Of a stretch of 9,877 nucleotides of DNA, positions 1 through 7,250 are shown piece after piece (the stretch's first letter is position 1; each line of letters opens with the position of its first letter). This DNA comes from an uncultured Bacteroidia bacterium (GTDB taxonomy: Bacteria; Bacteroidota; Bacteroidia; Bacteroidales; UBA932), in assembly GCA_902766985.1 (NCBI GenBank), contig CACXFP010000025.1, positions 1 through 9,877 on the forward strand. The letters are read 5' to 3'. The notes beneath the pieces were generated by a model, which did not search any database, was not told where the DNA came from, and was given only the letters and a program-made list of their open reading frames with translations. A program made the translations under genes and the position numbers.

Positions 1-103
1 CAAGGACAGGCTGGTGCTTGAGCGCTTTGAGGAGAATGTGGATGGGCCGAATCTGCTGGAGGGGGATGTAACCTTCCGGAGGATGGGGCTGTATACGAAG
101 TGA
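1..103 (+). CDS. C-terminal end of an unidentified protein (partial)
   Basis: This is the 3' end of a gene that enters from the left edge. Codons are read from base 2 and give 33 residues ending in RRMGLYTK before a TGA at 101-103. The fragment is hydrophilic and charged, with no membrane segment and no motif I recognise, so I do not assign a function. The open frame to the window edge, normal-looking codons and the repeat cluster starting immediately after the stop support a true gene end. It is convergent with the minus-strand unit that ends near 159. Its own terminator is probably one of the hairpins between 103 and 195. Confidence 0.5.
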   Translation, partial: KDRLVLERFEENVDGPNLLEGDVTFRRMGLYTK

Positions 104-125
104 TCCTTCGGCTCCGCCTCAGGAT
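103..125. repeat. Imperfect palindrome, REP-like intergenic element (first unit)
   Basis: The outer arms ATCCT (103-107) and AGGAT (121-125) pair, as do the inner arms GGC (110-112) and GCC (116-118), with a 2x2 mismatch between them. The unit starts on the last base of the upstream stop codon. Its right end runs into ATGACAG (124-130), which recurs at 150-156. From general familiarity, 'cctcaggatgaca'-type segments of this kind occur as dispersed intergenic repeats in many bacterial genomes. Only one copy is visible here, so copy number is inference. Confidence 0.45.
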
Positions 126-130
126 GACAG

Positions 131-151
131 ATACCCGGTCTGGCCGGGTAT
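131..151. repeat. Perfect 8-bp inverted repeat, REP-like (second unit)
   Basis: ATACCCGG (131-138) and CCGGGTAT (144-151) are perfect reverse complements around a 5-base loop. The unit is bracketed by two copies of ATGACAG, at 124-130 and 150-156, which makes it look like a second cassette of a composite repeat with the 103-125 unit. It lacks a following T-run on the plus strand, so it is not a canonical Rho-independent terminator for the upstream gene, although the hairpin could protect mRNA 3' ends. Confidence 0.5.
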
Positions 152-158
152 GACAGAA

Positions 159-195
159 AAACTGCCGCTATCTCGGATTGAGGTGGCGGCAGTTT
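159..195 (-). terminator. Rho-independent terminator of the minus-strand antiporter unit
   Basis: AAACTGCCGC (159-168) pairs perfectly with GCGGCAGTTT (186-195). The stem can extend five more pairs, including two G-U pairs, to a 7-base loop. Read on the minus strand, the stem is followed by a run of five T (complement of 157-161), the classical layout. It lies 9 bases beyond the stop of the 205-474 frame. On the plus strand only TTT follows, so it would act weakly in that direction for the gene ending at 103. Confidence 0.75.
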
Positions 196-204
196 CTATC
201 ACAT

Positions 205-474
205 CTACCGTAATGAAACGGCACCCTGCACGCGGATTGCGGATGCATTCGGGTTCCCGTCTTCAATCTTGATGTCAGCGTTGATCAGGGAACTGTAGAA
301 TGTGCCGGAATTGGCATTGGAGACCCTGTCTTCTCCCCGGTAGGCCCAGCCTATGAACCAGAACAGGAATTTGCCCTTGTCCTTTTCTCCAGTGCTTTCC
401 TGAAATCCAGGACTGTTCTTAGAGAGGACGGACAGAGGACGGTTCTTGCCGTAGCCTATATGCTGTTCTTTCAA
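205..474 (-). CDS. Doubtful 89-aa frame, possible C-terminal gene remnant
   Basis: An open frame of 89 codons stays open from a stop at 490-492 to a TAG at 205-207. The only plausible start is TTG at 472-474, which overlaps the TGA of the upstream gene as TTGA; no ATG occurs in the frame. There is no signal peptide or membrane helix. The last 50 residues, ending in IRVQGAVSLR, are rich in small, polar and aromatic residues as in a beta-rich extracellular domain. They faintly recall the C-terminus of Fibrobacter-type 'major paralogous' (TIGR02145-like) domains, but the usual terminal Cys motif is absent, so this is a guess. It is the last frame before the terminator at 159-195. It may be a coupled gene, a decayed C-terminal fragment, or a long 3' untranslated region. 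Confidence 0.35.
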   Translation of the reverse strand: MKEQHIGYGKNRPLSVLSKNSPGFQESTGEKDKGKFLFWFIGWAYRGEDRVSNANSGTFYSSLINADIKIEDGNPNASAIRVQGAVSLR

Positions 475-908
475 AGCTTGCTGATAAGTTTACCGGCCCT
501 GGGACCTCGAAGTTCAACTATTTCCGTTGCCGGTTCGTAGGTGTAGTCCGAGAAATCGAAAAGCTGGGCGTAAGCAATGGCAGCATCGGGGTTATACCAG
601 ACTTCCATACGGATTACGCCCCCGTTTAGATTTGTATTTACCTGAGGATCGACGTCTTTACCTTCCAGGAATCCTTTCAGGGAATCCTTGCAGGAATGCG
701 CAACGTCGAATGCTTTCTTTTGGAGAAGAATGTCCTCTCCTTCCCGTTTATAGCCGGCCTTGTAGAATAGCAGCCTCAACAGGCCGCAGGCAGCTATGAC
801 GATTCCGAGTCCGGTATTGATAAAAAACAGGCCTGTGCCTGCCGCCAGCACCATTGCGGATATAATGAGGTCCTTTGCAGTATGGACCGATTTGAATTTG
901 ATTTCCAT
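471..908 (-). CDS. Hypothetical membrane-anchored protein, 145 aa
   Basis: I do not recognise a named family. The chosen ATG (906-908) gives a protein starting MEIKFKSVHTAKD. A start farther upstream would run through the end of the antiporter gene, while this ATG lies just 2 bases after the antiporter stop, typical of coupled translation. Residues about 14-50 form two closely spaced hydrophobic segments with a short turn (around FINTG), a membrane hairpin, ending in a positively charged FYKAGYKR. The remaining ~95 residues look like a soluble cytoplasmic domain. It carries a Lys/Asp-rich helix (about residues 60-85) and a conserved-looking stretch from about 97, with MEVWYNPDAAIAYAQLFDF, ending in a Glu-rich strand and GKLISKL. 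Position makes it an accessory gene of the antiporter unit; its role is unknown. Confidence 0.75.
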   Translation of the reverse strand: MEIKFKSVHTAKDLIISAMVLAAGTGLFFINTGLGIVIAACGLLRLLFYKAGYKREGEDILLQKKAFDVAHSCKDSLKGFLEGKDVDPQVNTNLNGGVIRMEVWYNPDAAIAYAQLFDFSDYTYEPATEIVELRGPRAGKLISKL

Positions 909-910
909 GA

Positions 911-1864
911 TTATAAATTGATGAATAGATGTGTGTAATAGAATCCGAAAAGAAGAAGCATGATTGCACCTTCCCACCGGTCAATCCGTTCCTTTCGACC
1001 TGTATATGCCCAGAGGATCAGAAGTGCTGCGCTCAACAGGAGCACCAAGGCATCGATATGGGTCACAGATTCCATGGAAAGCGGAGTGATAAGGGCCGAT
1101 GAGCCCAAAATGAGCAGGATATTGAATACGTTGGATCCCAGGATGTTGCCGAGTGCCAATTGGTCCCGGCCCTTGAGGGAGGCTACCAGGCTGGTAGCCA
1201 GTTCCGGGAGGGAAGTTCCTCCGGCAAGGATGGTTACCGCTATGAACTTGTCGCTGACGCCCAGCATCCGGGCAAGGTCCGTGGCAGAATTCACGAACAG
1301 GTTCCCTCCGAAGATCAGGCCCGCCAGTCCGGCGAGGACCAGAATAACGGACAGCCACAGTTTTCTTGGCTTGGATTCCATAGGTTCACTTTCTGAAGGA
1401 TTGCCTCTTCGGAAGGAAGCATAGATATACAAGGCAAACGCCAGGATAAACAGCGATCCCTCCAAACGTGAAAGTCCGTCGGGCCCTCCGATTCCAAGCA
1501 GGGAACGGCTCATTCCGAAGACGATGAAGAATATCGTAACCAGCAGCGTCTCGGGAATGTCCCGTTTCCTGTTTCCCGAAGTCATAGATACCGGGCAGAG
1601 CAGGGACGTGAGGCCAAGGATGAACAGGATATTGAAAATATTGGAACCTAGGACATTGCCTACGGCGACATCGGCGTTCCCCTCCAACGCTCCCGTCAGG
1701 CTCACTACCAGTTCCGGGCAAGATGTTCCGAAACCTACGATGGTAAGGCCGATTACGAATTCGCTCACTCCTGATTTCCTCGCGATGGAGGAAGCTCCTT
1801 CAACGAGCCGGTCGGCACCCAGGACTACGAGTCCCAGGCCGGCCAGCAGCCAGATAATTGTCAT
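911..1864 (-). CDS. yrbG: Calcium/sodium antiporter (CaCA family, YrbG type)
   Basis: This is an inner-membrane exchanger of the calcium:cation antiporter superfamily, expected to couple Na+ entry to Ca2+ export. The 317 residues match the family's usual length of roughly 310-330. The two inverted alpha repeats that form the ion site are both intact. In the first, GTSCPE (46-51, Glu51) is followed by GNVLGSNIFN (69-78); in the second, GTSLPE (216-221, Glu221) is followed by GNILGSNVFN (239-248). About ten hydrophobic segments surround them, split by a polar loop near residues 152-169. In the first repeat Cys49 replaces the Leu of the second. Start: ATG at 1862-1864, giving MTIIWLLAGLGLVVLGADRLVEG, a typical N-terminus. 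The gene is followed after 2 bases by the 145-aa gene. Family assignment is firm; ion specificity is inferred. Confidence 0.93.
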   Translation of the reverse strand: MTIIWLLAGLGLVVLGADRLVEGASSIARKSGVSEFVIGLTIVGFGTSCPELVVSLTGALEGNADVAVGNVLGSNIFNILFILGLTSLLCPVSMTSGNRKRDIPETLLVTIFFIVFGMSRSLLGIGGPDGLSRLEGSLFILAFALYIYASFRRGNPSESEPMESKPRKLWLSVILVLAGLAGLIFGGNLFVNSATDLARMLGVSDKFIAVTILAGGTSLPELATSLVASLKGRDQLALGNILGSNVFNILLILGSSALITPLSMESVTHIDALVLLLSAALLILWAYTGRKERIDRWEGAIMLLLFGFYYTHLFINL

Positions 1865-1896
1865 TATTGTTGTTCTGAATAAATAAATACTGTTCT

Positions 1897-1919
1897 GTTG
1901 TCAAAAGGATGATGACAAC
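1897..1919 (-). other. Short hairpin between the secreted-protein gene and the antiporter
   Basis: GTTGTCA (1897-1903) pairs perfectly with TGACAAC (1913-1919) around a 9-base loop. It sits 3 bases after the stop codon of the 1923-2291 gene and 32 bases before the antiporter start. On the minus strand no T-run follows the stem, so it is not a standard terminator. It could attenuate, stabilise an mRNA end, or mean nothing. The A+T-rich stretch after it (TATTTATTTATTC on the minus strand) could hold an antiporter promoter, but it has no clear TAnnTTTG box. Confidence 0.3.
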
Positions 1920-1922
1920 CGG

Positions 1923-2291
1923 CTAAAGCCGCAGGCAGCAGATGGAGAACAGATATCTTTCAGAAATGAACATTCCTGCCGAATGAATGTCTGACTGGAA
2001 CAGGAATGGGTACAGATGATTATTGTCGACAACCTTTCCGTCCTTGACGAAACGGAAGGTAGAGCGGACCTGCTGATTAATGCGCCTTCCGGATTGTGTG
2101 GTCCTGACAGAAACGGAGTATGTGCTGCCGTTGCCGGCGAAAGTGTATCCCTGAGCTGAAGTAATGCAGATCTCCCGGTTCTGTGTTAAATCTGCGAAAC
2201 ACTCTGAAGACGGGGTGGGACACACAAACTCCTCCCTCTCTCCGGAAAAGAGGGAGAACAACAAGGAAACTATCAGCACCATGAGTTTCAT
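1923..2291 (-). CDS. Small secreted Cys-containing protein of unknown function, 122 aa
   Basis: The start ATG at 2289-2291 gives MKLMVLIVSLLFSLFSGERE, a compact signal peptide cleaved at about residue 16. The frame extends 21 codons further upstream, but that extension overlaps the promoter box at 2298-2305 and would bury the signal peptide, so I reject it. The mature part has Cys at residues 24, 31, 42, 118 and 119. A Ser/Thr-rich, probably beta-stranded centre follows (about 44-82, with STYSVSVRTTQSG), then FRFVKDGKVVDNNHLYPF, and a hydrophobic C-terminus ending YLFSICCLRL. It lacks a lipobox, so export to the periplasm or outside is the inference. I do not know the family. It lies divergent from uvrA and 58 bases upstream of the antiporter gene. 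Confidence 0.6.
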   Translation of the reverse strand: MKLMVLIVSLLFSLFSGEREEFVCPTPSSECFADLTQNREICITSAQGYTFAGNGSTYSVSVRTTQSGRRINQQVRSTFRFVKDGKVVDNNHLYPFLFQSDIHSAGMFISERYLFSICCLRL

Positions 2292-2297
2292 GCAGTG

Positions 2298-2305
2298 CAA
2301 ATATA
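2298..2305 (-). promoter_or_regulatory. Bacteroidota -7 box for the small secreted protein
   Basis: On the minus strand the octamer is TATATTTG, a perfect match to the Bacteroidota -7 consensus TAnnTTTG. A matching -33 TTTG at the usual 19-21 spacing is not evident: the nearest TTTG (2332-2335) is 26 bases away. Transcription would begin about 4-6 bases downstream, only a few bases before the ATG at 2291, implying a nearly leaderless mRNA. Confidence 0.5.
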
Positions 2306-2370
2306 GCCAATATCCGGGTAAAAACGTCGAACAAAGCAGCACATTCGTCATCATTTCCCGGCAGAATGCT

Positions 2371-2378
2371 TAAATTTG
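2371..2378 (+). promoter_or_regulatory. Bacteroidota -7 box for uvrA
   Basis: TAAATTTG matches TAnnTTTG perfectly and ends 15 bases before the uvrA ATG, so the 5' leader would be about 10-12 bases. The -33 element is weak: the best candidate, TTCG at 2344-2347, is 23 bases upstream of the box. No SOS-box-like palindrome is evident in the 100-base divergent region, so SOS control of uvrA is not supported by sequence. Confidence 0.55.
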
Positions 2379-2393
2379 TAAAATTTCCGCAGA

Positions 2394-5228
2394 ATGGACA
2401 AGGAGGGCAGCATCATCATAAAAGGGGCGAGGGTAAACAACCTCAAGAATATCACCGTGGAGATTCCCCGGGGGAAATTCGTCGTTGTCACAGGTATCTC
2501 CGGTTCCGGGAAATCCTCCCTCGCGTTCGATACCCTTTTCGCTGAAGGCCAGAGACGTTTCGCCCAAAGCCTTTCCTCCTATGCCAGGCAGTTCCTTGGA
2601 AGGATGAGCAAGCCTGACGTAGATATCATCGAAGGCATCCCTCCGGCCATAGCGATCGAGCAAAAGGTGAATGTCAGGAATCCGAGATCTACCGTTGCGA
2701 CGACTACGGAAATATATGATTATCTGAGACTCCTGTATGCCCGAGTGGGCCATACGTTCTCTCCTGTCAGTGGCCGTGAAGTGAAATGCGACACTGTCTC
2801 CGATGTCATTTCTTATATTCTCGGAGGGGGAGAGGGCACTGTTTTCATCCTCGCAGACATCGGCTGGGACGACCGGGATGACAAAGTCGAGCTGATGCTT
2901 TCGCTCAAGGAGCAGGGATTCTCCAGGTTCTACGGGGACGGCCCGGTGAGGATAGAAGAAGTGATGAAACTGGCTGAAACAGGCAGCTTTCCCAAGGGCC
3001 TGAGGCTGCTCATCGACCGTGCGAGGATACCTGCGGAAGCTTCAAAGATGGAAATGGAAGATCTCCGCACGCGGCTTCTTTCCTCAATCAGTTCCGCTTT
3101 TTCAAAGGGAGACGGGTCATTGCGTGTCCTGCGGGAAGACACAGGCGAGGAACGACTGTTCGTCAGTAAGATGGAAATGGACGGAATCACCTTCCGCCAG
3201 CCGGATGAATACCTGTTCAGTTTCAACAGCCCGCTCGGTGCGTGCCCTGAATGCGGAGGACTCGGCAAGATCATAGGGATCAGCGAGGACCTGATAATCC
3301 CGGACAAGACGAAAAGCATATATGACGGGGCGATAGCCTGCTGGAGAGGGGAGAAGATGGGATGGTTCCGGGATATCCTGGTGTCATCTTCCGAAAAGAA
3401 CGGAATCAGGATTTTCGAGCCATGGTGCAACCTGACGCAGGAAGAGAAGGACCTGATCTGGAAAACGAGGATGTCGGAAAACGACCCCTCTTCTTTCGTC
3501 GGCCTGGATGAGTTCTTCGAATGGGTCAAGGCCAACAGGTACAAGATACAATACAAGTTCATGTTGAACAGGTTCTCCGGCCGGACCGTCTGCCCGCATT
3601 GCCATGGGACGAGGCTGCGCAAGGAGGCCCTGTATGTCAAGGTAGGAGGCAAGGACATCGGGGAGCTTCTGGATATGACGGTGGAGCAGCTGATTTCGTT
3701 CTTCAAAGGACTGGAACTGTCGGAATATGACATGGATATCGCAGGTAAAGCGATCCAGGAGATTGTGTACAGGCTTGAGTCCCTTTCCGATGTCGGGCTT
3801 TCCTACCTCACCCTGTCTCGAAACTGCAATACCCTGTCGGGAGGAGAAAGCCAGAGGGTGAACCTTGTCACGGCGCTTGGAAGTTCCCTTGTCGGCTCGA
3901 TGTATATCCTTGACGAGCCTTCGATAGGCCTGCACCCTAGGGATACGGCACGGCTGATAGATGTCCTCAAACGGCTCAGGGACATCGGAAACACCGTAGT
4001 CGTGGTCGAGCATGACGAGGAAATCATCAGGGCGGCTGACATGCTGATAGACATGGGGCCCAGAGCCGGAATCGACGGGGGGGAAGTGGTCTTCACAGGC
4101 ACCATCGGTGAGGGAGTCTCAGGAGAGTGCGTAAAGAATTCACTGACACTGCAGTACCTTTCAGGAGAGAGAAAAAGATACCTGAGGGACAAGAGGAAGT
4201 GGAACTATTCTATCATGGTGGAGGGCGCTATGGAACATAATCTTAAGGATATTTCCGTCAGGTTCCCGTTGGGCGTCCTGACAGTCGTGACCGGTGTAAG
4301 CGGTTCCGGCAAGTCTTCCCTTGTGGGAGACATCCTCTATCCTGCCCTTTTCCGACGGCTCAATGAAACCGGGAACGCCCCCGGCGTGTTCAGGAAACTC
4401 AGCGGTAACCTTGACCGGATAACCCGCGTGGAATATGTGGACCAGAGCCCCATCGGAAAGAGTTCGAGGTCGAATGCCGTGACATACCTAAAGGTATATG
4501 ACAGTATCCGCAAGCTCCTCGCCGAACAGGCATTTGCCAAGGCCAACGGCTTTACTCCGTCGTTTTTCTCCTTCAACCAGGACGGGGGACGTTGCCCCGA
4601 ATGCCAGGGCGACGGATTCGTGAAAATAGGGATGCAGTTCATGGCCGATGTCACCATGGTGTGCGAATCCTGCGGGGGAAAGAGGTTCAAGCCGGAAATC
4701 CTCGAGGTCCGGTATAAGGGCAGGAATATAGACGACATCCTCAATATGAGCGTGGCCGACGCCATTTCGTTCTTCGGATCCCAGGAAGAAGAACTGGCGA
4801 AGGATATCGCCGTCAGGCTGCAGCCACTCGTGGACGTAGGCCTTTCATATATAAAGCTCGGCCAGAGCAGCAGCACCCTGTCAGGAGGAGAAAGCCAGAG
4901 GATCAAGCTGGCCTACTTCCTTTCCGTGAGCAGGAATTCCGACAGGCCGGGCAGGGAGAAAATCCTTTTCATGTTCGACGAACCAACCACCGGACTGCAT
5001 TTCTACGATGTCGAGAAGCTGCTGAAGGCATTCGACACTCTCCTTGCCAACGGGCATTCCATCGTAGTCGTGGAGCATAATACCGACGTGATCCGTAATG
5101 CCGACTGGATAATAGATCTCGGCCCGGATGCCGGCGACAAGGGTGGGGAAGTGGTCTTCGAGGGTACTCCCGAAGAACTTTTGGCCTCCAGCCGGTCGTT
5201 TACGGCAGAGTATCTGCGGAAATCATAG
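2394..5228 (+). CDS. uvrA: Excinuclease ABC subunit A (UvrA)
   Basis: This is the damage-recognition ATPase of nucleotide excision repair, which loads UvrB at DNA lesions in the cytoplasm. The 944 residues are close to E. coli UvrA (940). Both ABC modules are complete. Module 1 has Walker [10 protein letters not shown] (34-42), signature LSGGESQR (481-488), Walker B ILDEPS (505-510) and switch His540. Module 2 has Walker [10 protein letters not shown] (634-642), signature (829-836), Walker B MFDEPT (860-865) and His895. The insertion between residues ~118 and 255, where UvrB binds, is present, so this is not a truncated UvrA2. The C-terminal zinc module is intact (Cys734, 737, 757, 760). The first zinc site is replaced by SPVSG (123-127), and the second keeps only Cys284/287. 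Bacteroidota commonly carry two uvrA genes; which one this is cannot be settled here. It stands alone with its own promoter and no visible terminator. Confidence 0.97.
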   Translation: MDKEGSIIIKGARVNNLKNITVEIPRGKFVVVTGISGSGKSSLAFDTLFAEGQRRFAQSLSSYARQFLGRMSKPDVDIIEGIPPAIAIEQKVNVRNPRSTVATTTEIYDYLRLLYARVGHTFSPVSGREVKCDTVSDVISYILGGGEGTVFILADIGWDDRDDKVELMLSLKEQGFSRFYGDGPVRIEEVMKLAETGSFPKGLRLLIDRARIPAEASKMEMEDLRTRLLSSISSAFSKGDGSLRVLREDTGEERLFVSKMEMDGITFRQPDEYLFSFNSPLGACPECGGLGKIIGISEDLIIPDKTKSIYDGAIACWRGEKMGWFRDILVSSSEKNGIRIFEPWCNLTQEEKDLIWKTRMSENDPSSFVGLDEFFEWVKANRYKIQYKFMLNRFSGRTVCPHCHGTRLRKEALYVKVGGKDIGELLDMTVEQLISFFKGLELSEYDMDIAGKAIQEIVYRLESLSDVGLSYLTLSRNCNTLSGGESQRVNLVTALGSSLVGSMYILDEPSIGLHPRDTARLIDVLKRLRDIGNTVVVVEHDEEIIRAADMLIDMGPRAGIDGGEVVFTGTIGEGVSGECVKNSLTLQYLSGERKRYLRDKRKWNYSIMVEGAMEHNLKDISVRFPLGVLTVVTGVSGSGKSSLVGDILYPALFRRLNETGNAPGVFRKLSGNLDRITRVEYVDQSPIGKSSRSNAVTYLKVYDSIRKLLAEQAFAKANGFTPSFFSFNQDGGRCPECQGDGFVKIGMQFMADVTMVCESCGGKRFKPEILEVRYKGRNIDDILNMSVADAISFFGSQEEELAKDIAVRLQPLVDVGLSYIKLGQSSSTLSGGESQRIKLAYFLSVSRNSDRPGREKILFMFDEPTTGLHFYDVEKLLKAFDTLLANGHSIVVVEHNTDVIRNADWIIDLGPDAGDKGGEVVFEGTPEELLASSRSFTAEYLRKS

Positions 5229-5233
5229 TACGC

Positions 5234-7195
5234 TTACTCCAGAGCGGTCTTGTCTACCCTCCATCCTGTACCTGACAGGCCGTCTCCCGACAGTTTTACT
5301 GTGAAATGGTAGTGGCAGTTCCTCCGGACATCGAAATTTCCAGGCCCTTCTCCCAGGAAGAACCTGTAAATCAGGTATTGCCCTGGCTTGGTGTTCTTTT
5401 TTGAGGAATAGTATTCCATCTTCAGCTCCAAATAGGAACAGACCTTCGAGTGAAGCTCCCCTTCAGGGAATACCTTTTCCTCCTGTGATGATATCCCGCT
5501 TAACAGGTCCCCCTGCATGTTTTCCAGCATGTAAAGGCTTGCCTCTGAGCTGACTCCAAGGCTGGAATCATTGTTGAGGGCATCCAGCTGGCCCCAGGAC
5601 TTCACGTATCCGGCCGGGAATACGCCCCTAGCTGTTTCGGCCTTGCTGTTCCCGAAGAGCCTTGCCGAATTCGGACACCCGCCTGCCTGTACGCTCCTTA
5701 CCAGGACCCTCACCCCCGGATCGAGTTCCGTCCTGTCCATTTTCAATGAGACCTTGGCCATCATCCTTGAAAGGCCGATTTCCATCTCAGCGCTGTCTTC
5801 CGGCTTGAAATCTTCCAGGTATCCGCTCATGGGAATCCCCGTCCTCAGTTCATCCGGGTAGGCCAGATAATATCTGTAAGAAAGCAGGTCGTCTTTCCGG
5901 GAAATACCTCTTAGCGGGTAGCCGGTATTTGCCACGGCATACACGGAATAGCTCGCATTCTTCAGCAGGGTGAGCGCCAGTCCTATTCCGTCCCCATTCC
6001 GTGACAGGGCTGACCCTTTGAGGTAACGCCATTCTTCCATCTGGTCATCTGTGTTGAAAATGAAGAGATTGAGGTCGGATATAAGGTTCTCGTCGGGATC
6101 GGAGGATTTTGTCATCTCCCTCATTTTCCCTCTCATTATCCTGAAGGTGACGACCTGTTCGTCCTTTTCATTCCATGGCAAGACATTGCATGCAGCGCGG
6201 ATGGAACCGGTTTCGGCGGGGATGTCCGGAGAATCCGTCCCCGTCCTGGTGATAAGGAATTCATAGTCGTACCTGAGATTCCTTTGCGGGCTGATGTTGA
6301 CTGGCCAGTAATACTTTACGCCGTTGATTTCCCCCTCAATGACAAGTCGGGTCGAAGGCAGGGCGGCCGTGTCTTCCGTACCGTCACTGGGATAGCAGTA
6401 AAGGCTGATGCCGGGGGATAACGCCGTGTTTCCGATATCTCCTATGTAGGCCCCGATCATTTCCGGATGAGGAAAGGTTTCTTCTCCATGATAGTTGACC
6501 ATTTCCGCAGGGTGGAAATCCTCCTGCCGGAATAGTTCACATCTGCCGTTTATATTGATCAGGTATGCCCGGGCATTGGTTATCACGGCGCCTTCATATT
6601 CCCTGCCTTTGAAATCGCAGCAGATGGATTTTATCCGGACATTCGACAGGATCCTCTCGAGGTTTACCGGGACGGGTAGGGTCCCTCCGGCCGTTGCCCT
6701 GGTCACGGATGTCATCACAGGCTGCTGCGGGTCTTCATCCCTGAATTCAGACACTAATTTCTGGAGGGACTCGAAAGAACTTATTTCCGTCCATTCAGCG
6801 GCAGAAATGTCCAGGTTTGCAATGGCTGCGAACAATTTCCTCCCGGATCGGGAGGTGCACTGCCTGCGGCCGGAGTCGCGGGTATCGAATCTCTGATAGG
6901 AATCGAGTCTGCCCAGGGAATCGTCATTATATACGAAGACGTGGAGGGAGGAAACTGCGTCCGAGAGGGGAGTCCTGGTATCGAGGAAGGTGATGATTTC
7001 ATCCTGTCCTTCTCCGCCACTCTCCGCCATTTCTTTTGCACAGGAGAAAAGGAAAAAGGCCGGGAGGAAAGAAAGCAAGCATAAGGCAGGAAATCTGCCG
7101 GTTGAAAACAGGTTGGTGTGGAACAGATGTGTTGTTGTCTGCGATTGGTCCGGGGAGACCTCCCCGCGGGTTGTCCGGCCTTTTATCCTTTTCAT
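5234..7195 (-). CDS. Fimbrillin/FimB-Mfa2-like lipoprotein, two tandem modules (DUF4906-like)
   Basis: This is a predicted outer-surface lipoprotein of the Bacteroidales fimbrillin superfamily. From the ATG at 7193-7195 it has 653 residues. A long basic N-terminal region and a hydrophobic core lead to the lipobox LFSC, with lipidated Cys52. ATGs at 7204 and 7216 are alternatives. Starts up to 7327 are rejected because a promoter box lies at 7235-7242. Two modules share landmarks in the same order: strand LHVFVYND (84-91) and LNLFIFNT (375-382); FAAIAN (122-127) and VYAVAN (418-423); LERILSNVRIK (179-189) and LSRMMAKVSLK (475-485); and a closing RN-x2-Y strand (about 305-320 and 625-640). The last ~100 residues, ending WRVDKTALE, resemble DUF4906. 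No other fimbrial gene is adjacent, so whether it is an anchor, tip or non-fimbrial adhesin is open. Confidence 0.82.
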   Translation of the reverse strand: MKRIKGRTTRGEVSPDQSQTTTHLFHTNLFSTGRFPALCLLSFLPAFFLFSCAKEMAESGGEGQDEIITFLDTRTPLSDAVSSLHVFVYNDDSLGRLDSYQRFDTRDSGRRQCTSRSGRKLFAAIANLDISAAEWTEISSFESLQKLVSEFRDEDPQQPVMTSVTRATAGGTLPVPVNLERILSNVRIKSICCDFKGREYEGAVITNARAYLININGRCELFRQEDFHPAEMVNYHGEETFPHPEMIGAYIGDIGNTALSPGISLYCYPSDGTEDTAALPSTRLVIEGEINGVKYYWPVNISPQRNLRYDYEFLITRTGTDSPDIPAETGSIRAACNVLPWNEKDEQVVTFRIMRGKMREMTKSSDPDENLISDLNLFIFNTDDQMEEWRYLKGSALSRNGDGIGLALTLLKNASYSVYAVANTGYPLRGISRKDDLLSYRYYLAYPDELRTGIPMSGYLEDFKPEDSAEMEIGLSRMMAKVSLKMDRTELDPGVRVLVRSVQAGGCPNSARLFGNSKAETARGVFPAGYVKSWGQLDALNNDSSLGVSSEASLYMLENMQGDLLSGISSQEEKVFPEGELHSKVCSYLELKMEYYSSKKNTKPGQYLIYRFFLGEGPGNFDVRRNCHYHFTVKLSGDGLSGTGWRVDKTALE

Positions 7196-7234
7196 AGTCT
7201 GCATCGGACCGGTCATTGTGCCGTTCCGCAGGAG

Positions 7235-7242
7235 CAAATCTA
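7235..7242 (-). promoter_or_regulatory. Bacteroidota -7 box for the fimbrillin-like lipoprotein
   Basis: On the minus strand the octamer reads TAGATTTG, a perfect TAnnTTTG. Transcription would start around 7230, giving leaders of about 15-36 bases to the candidate ATGs at 7216, 7204 and 7195. No good -33 TTTG stands at 19-21 bases; TTTA (complement of 7258-7261) is the closest. This box is the main reason for discarding the longer N-terminus of the lipoprotein. Confidence 0.45.
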
Positions 7243-7250
7243 TCCATGAT

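Noticed and set aside
909..977. Upstream extension of the 145-aa membrane protein to 977
   Set aside because: It would overlap the antiporter's C-terminus by 67 bases; the ATG at 908, 2 bases after the antiporter stop, is the natural coupled start.
960..1886. Plus-strand frames opposite the antiporter (960-1424, 1524-1886)
   Set aside because: They are antisense shadows of a well-conserved membrane gene with no recognisable domain of their own.
2930..3733. Long open frame (267 codons) on the minus strand inside uvrA
   Set aside because: It is antisense to a fully conserved uvrA; its Ser/Arg-rich peptide is what the complement of uvrA codons yields. Similar antisense frames at 3384-4013, 3803-4192 and 4337-4906 were dropped for the same reason.
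4250..5000. Second ABC module of UvrA considered as a separate gene or a fusion
   Set aside because: Two ABC modules in one chain is the normal UvrA architecture and the length is normal.
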